Assembly: GCA_030154385.1 (NCBI GenBank)
Contig: JASKJZ010000120.1
Coordinates: 1 to 7,414 of the forward strand
Source of the DNA: Clostridiales bacterium
Lineage (GTDB): Bacteria > Bacillota_A > Clostridia > Lachnospirales > Lachnospiraceae
Direction: 5' to 3'
Length of the DNA stretch: 7,414 nt
The position numbers and the translations under genes are program-made. Under the pieces are notes generated by a model. That model made no database searches, was not told the DNA's origin, and saw nothing but the letters and a program-made list of their open reading frames with translations. Positions 6,681 through 7,414 of the stretch are shown here, piece by piece. Numbering within the stretch: position 1 is the first letter of the stretch; every line of letters starts with the position of its first letter.

Positions 6681-7328
6681 ATGCAAAAAAAATATCGTTC
6701 TTTTTTTCGACTTCGTTTTTCCATGGGACTTCAGTATCGGGCAGCCGCGCTTGCTGGTGTTATAACACAGTTTGTATGGGGACTTTTGCAAATACTGGTA
6801 TACCGTGCCTTTTATCAAGGAAATGAAGCAGCATTTCCGATGACCTTTTCGGCAACGGTTTCCTATGTTTGGTTACAACAGGCATTTTTGGCTTTTTTTG
6901 CAGCTTGGATGATGGAGGAGGAAATCTTTGATGTCATCATGAATGGAAACATTGCCTATGAATTATGTCGTCCCATCGATCTTTATGCGATGTGGTTTTC
7001 CAGAAGTCTAGCCAACCGTTTATCAAAGTCGTTGCTGCGCTGCTTTCCGATTCTTATCATAGCGGCTTTTTTACCCGCGCCTTATGGGCTTAGATTGCCT
7101 GCCAGTCTCCTTTGCTTTGTTGCATTTCTTCTTACCTTAATACTGGGACTTATGGTAAGTGTGTCGTTTTGTATGTTAATATATGTGGCGTCGATTTTTA
7201 CGATATCGCCAAATGGACTGCGTATGCTCTTTACATCTGCGGTTGAATTTTTTTCGGGAGGAGTCATTCCCCTTCCCTTTTTTCCTGCGAAGCTTCAATT
7301 GATCATGGAACTTTTGATCGATCTCTAA
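6681..7328 (+). CDS. ABC-2 type permease (COG4587-like), C-terminally truncated
   Basis: This integral membrane protein partners the preceding ATPase. Of the 215 residues encoded, those up to about 212 look like the family: a basic N-terminal amphipathic segment, then hydrophobic segments near residues 20-42, 57-77, 120-133 and 140-173, with a further one near 183-200. The motif GNIAYELCRPIDLYAMWF (89-106) is typical of this permease type and lies on a cytoplasmic loop. FSGGVIPLPFFP (191-202) is the usual segment before the last membrane helix. Family members normally continue for a further ~45-55 residues with another helix. Here the protein diverges after Leu212 and stops at TAA 7326-7328. 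The last three codons appear to come from unrelated sequence. The operon normally includes a second permease, which is not seen in the window. The protein is probably non-functional if the junction is real. Confidence 0.8.
   Translation: MQKKYRSFFRLRFSMGLQYRAAALAGVITQFVWGLLQILVYRAFYQGNEAAFPMTFSATVSYVWLQQAFLAFFAAWMMEEEIFDVIMNGNIAYELCRPIDLYAMWFSRSLANRLSKSLLRCFPILIIAAFLPAPYGLRLPASLLCFVAFLLTLILGLMVSVSFCMLIYVASIFTISPNGLRMLFTSAVEFFSGGVIPLPFFPAKLQLIMELLIDL
7311..7325. other. Sequence junction: rearrangement breakpoint or assembly chimera
   Basis: To the left, the + strand encodes a family-like permease. To the right, the - strand encodes a different helical protein. The switch falls within CTTTTGATCGATCTC, which contains overlapping GATC tetramers. 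Neither gene is complete and they converge tail to tail into each other, which two intact genes would not do. No insertion-sequence end or target-site duplication is visible. Confidence 0.45.
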
Positions 7329-7414
7329 AAGGCGCTCCAGCGCTTTCACGGCGAGGTCTTTGCGGTTCATTTCATGATAGGCTTCTGTGATCATGAAATA
7401 TGTGATCTTGTCGT
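7317..7414 (-). CDS. Fragment of a helical-repeat (TPR-like) protein, possible
   Basis: On the - strand the frame is open from the window edge at 7414 down to the junction near 7317 and beyond into antisense of the permease. About 32 residues read as DKITYFMITEAYHEMNRK followed by an amphipathic DLAVKALERLLEID. This has the alternating small and aromatic pattern of a tetratricopeptide-like helix pair: tyrosine and alanine in the first helix, then A-x-x-x-A-L-x-x-L-L-x-x-D in the second. The codons are richer in G and C at third positions than those of the neighbouring genes. Downstream of Asp the frame becomes antisense permease and ceases to look protein-like, so the gene appears cut at the junction. 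The start is beyond the window. The function is unknown, and the fragment is too short for a firm family call. Confidence 0.4.

Noticed and set aside
7327..7348. A GCGC-rich hairpin followed by TTTT on the - strand, resembling an intrinsic terminator.
   Set aside because: It has a short stem with a mismatch or bulge and lies within the codons of an amphipathic helix (VKALERLLEID) in an open frame. The coding explanation is stronger.

Overview
The window looks like a stretch of a moderately low-GC Firmicutes chromosome, most likely a clostridial or Lachnospiraceae-type gut or anaerobe lineage. The signs are AGGAGG-type ribosome binding sites, sigma-A-like promoters with exact TATAAT boxes, tight head-to-tail gene packing, and the protein families present. 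This placement is an inference from style and families. No rRNA or marker gene is present to fix it.

Layout, left to right, nearly all on the + strand. (1) Positions 1-342 are the C-terminal end of a methyl-accepting chemotaxis protein that starts outside the window. (2) Positions 348-376 hold a promoter placed 6 nt after that stop codon. (3) Positions 407-5731 hold a three-gene overlapping operon whose products resemble JetA, JetB and JetC of the Wadjet (MksBEF/EptABC-like) SMC complexes: a kleisin, a KITE-type winged-helix subunit and a large SMC-like ATPase with intact Walker A, signature and Walker B motifs. (4) Positions 5738-5766 hold an unusually perfect promoter (TTGACA, 17 bp, TGC-TATAAT), followed by a leader of about 108 nt with a 9-bp hairpin. 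(5) Positions 5881-7328 hold an ABC-2 type exporter operon: an ATPase, then a membrane permease. (6) The last ~100 bases do not continue the permease. They read better on the - strand as a fragment of a helical-repeat protein.

The main point of interest is the SMC module. JetA, JetB and JetC look complete, but the nuclease subunit JetD (DUF3322/DUF2220), which cleaves plasmid DNA in known Wadjet systems, is absent. The jetC stop codon is followed 6 bp later by the promoter of an unrelated transporter operon, and the gene before jetA is a chemotaxis receptor. The locus is therefore either a nuclease-less SMC complex (a chromosome condensin, or one using another effector) or a Wadjet system whose JetD is encoded elsewhere.

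The second point is the right edge. The permease loses its family-like C-terminus at about position 7314, and the sequence switches to an apparently unrelated antisense coding frame. This is either a real rearrangement breakpoint or an assembly chimera.
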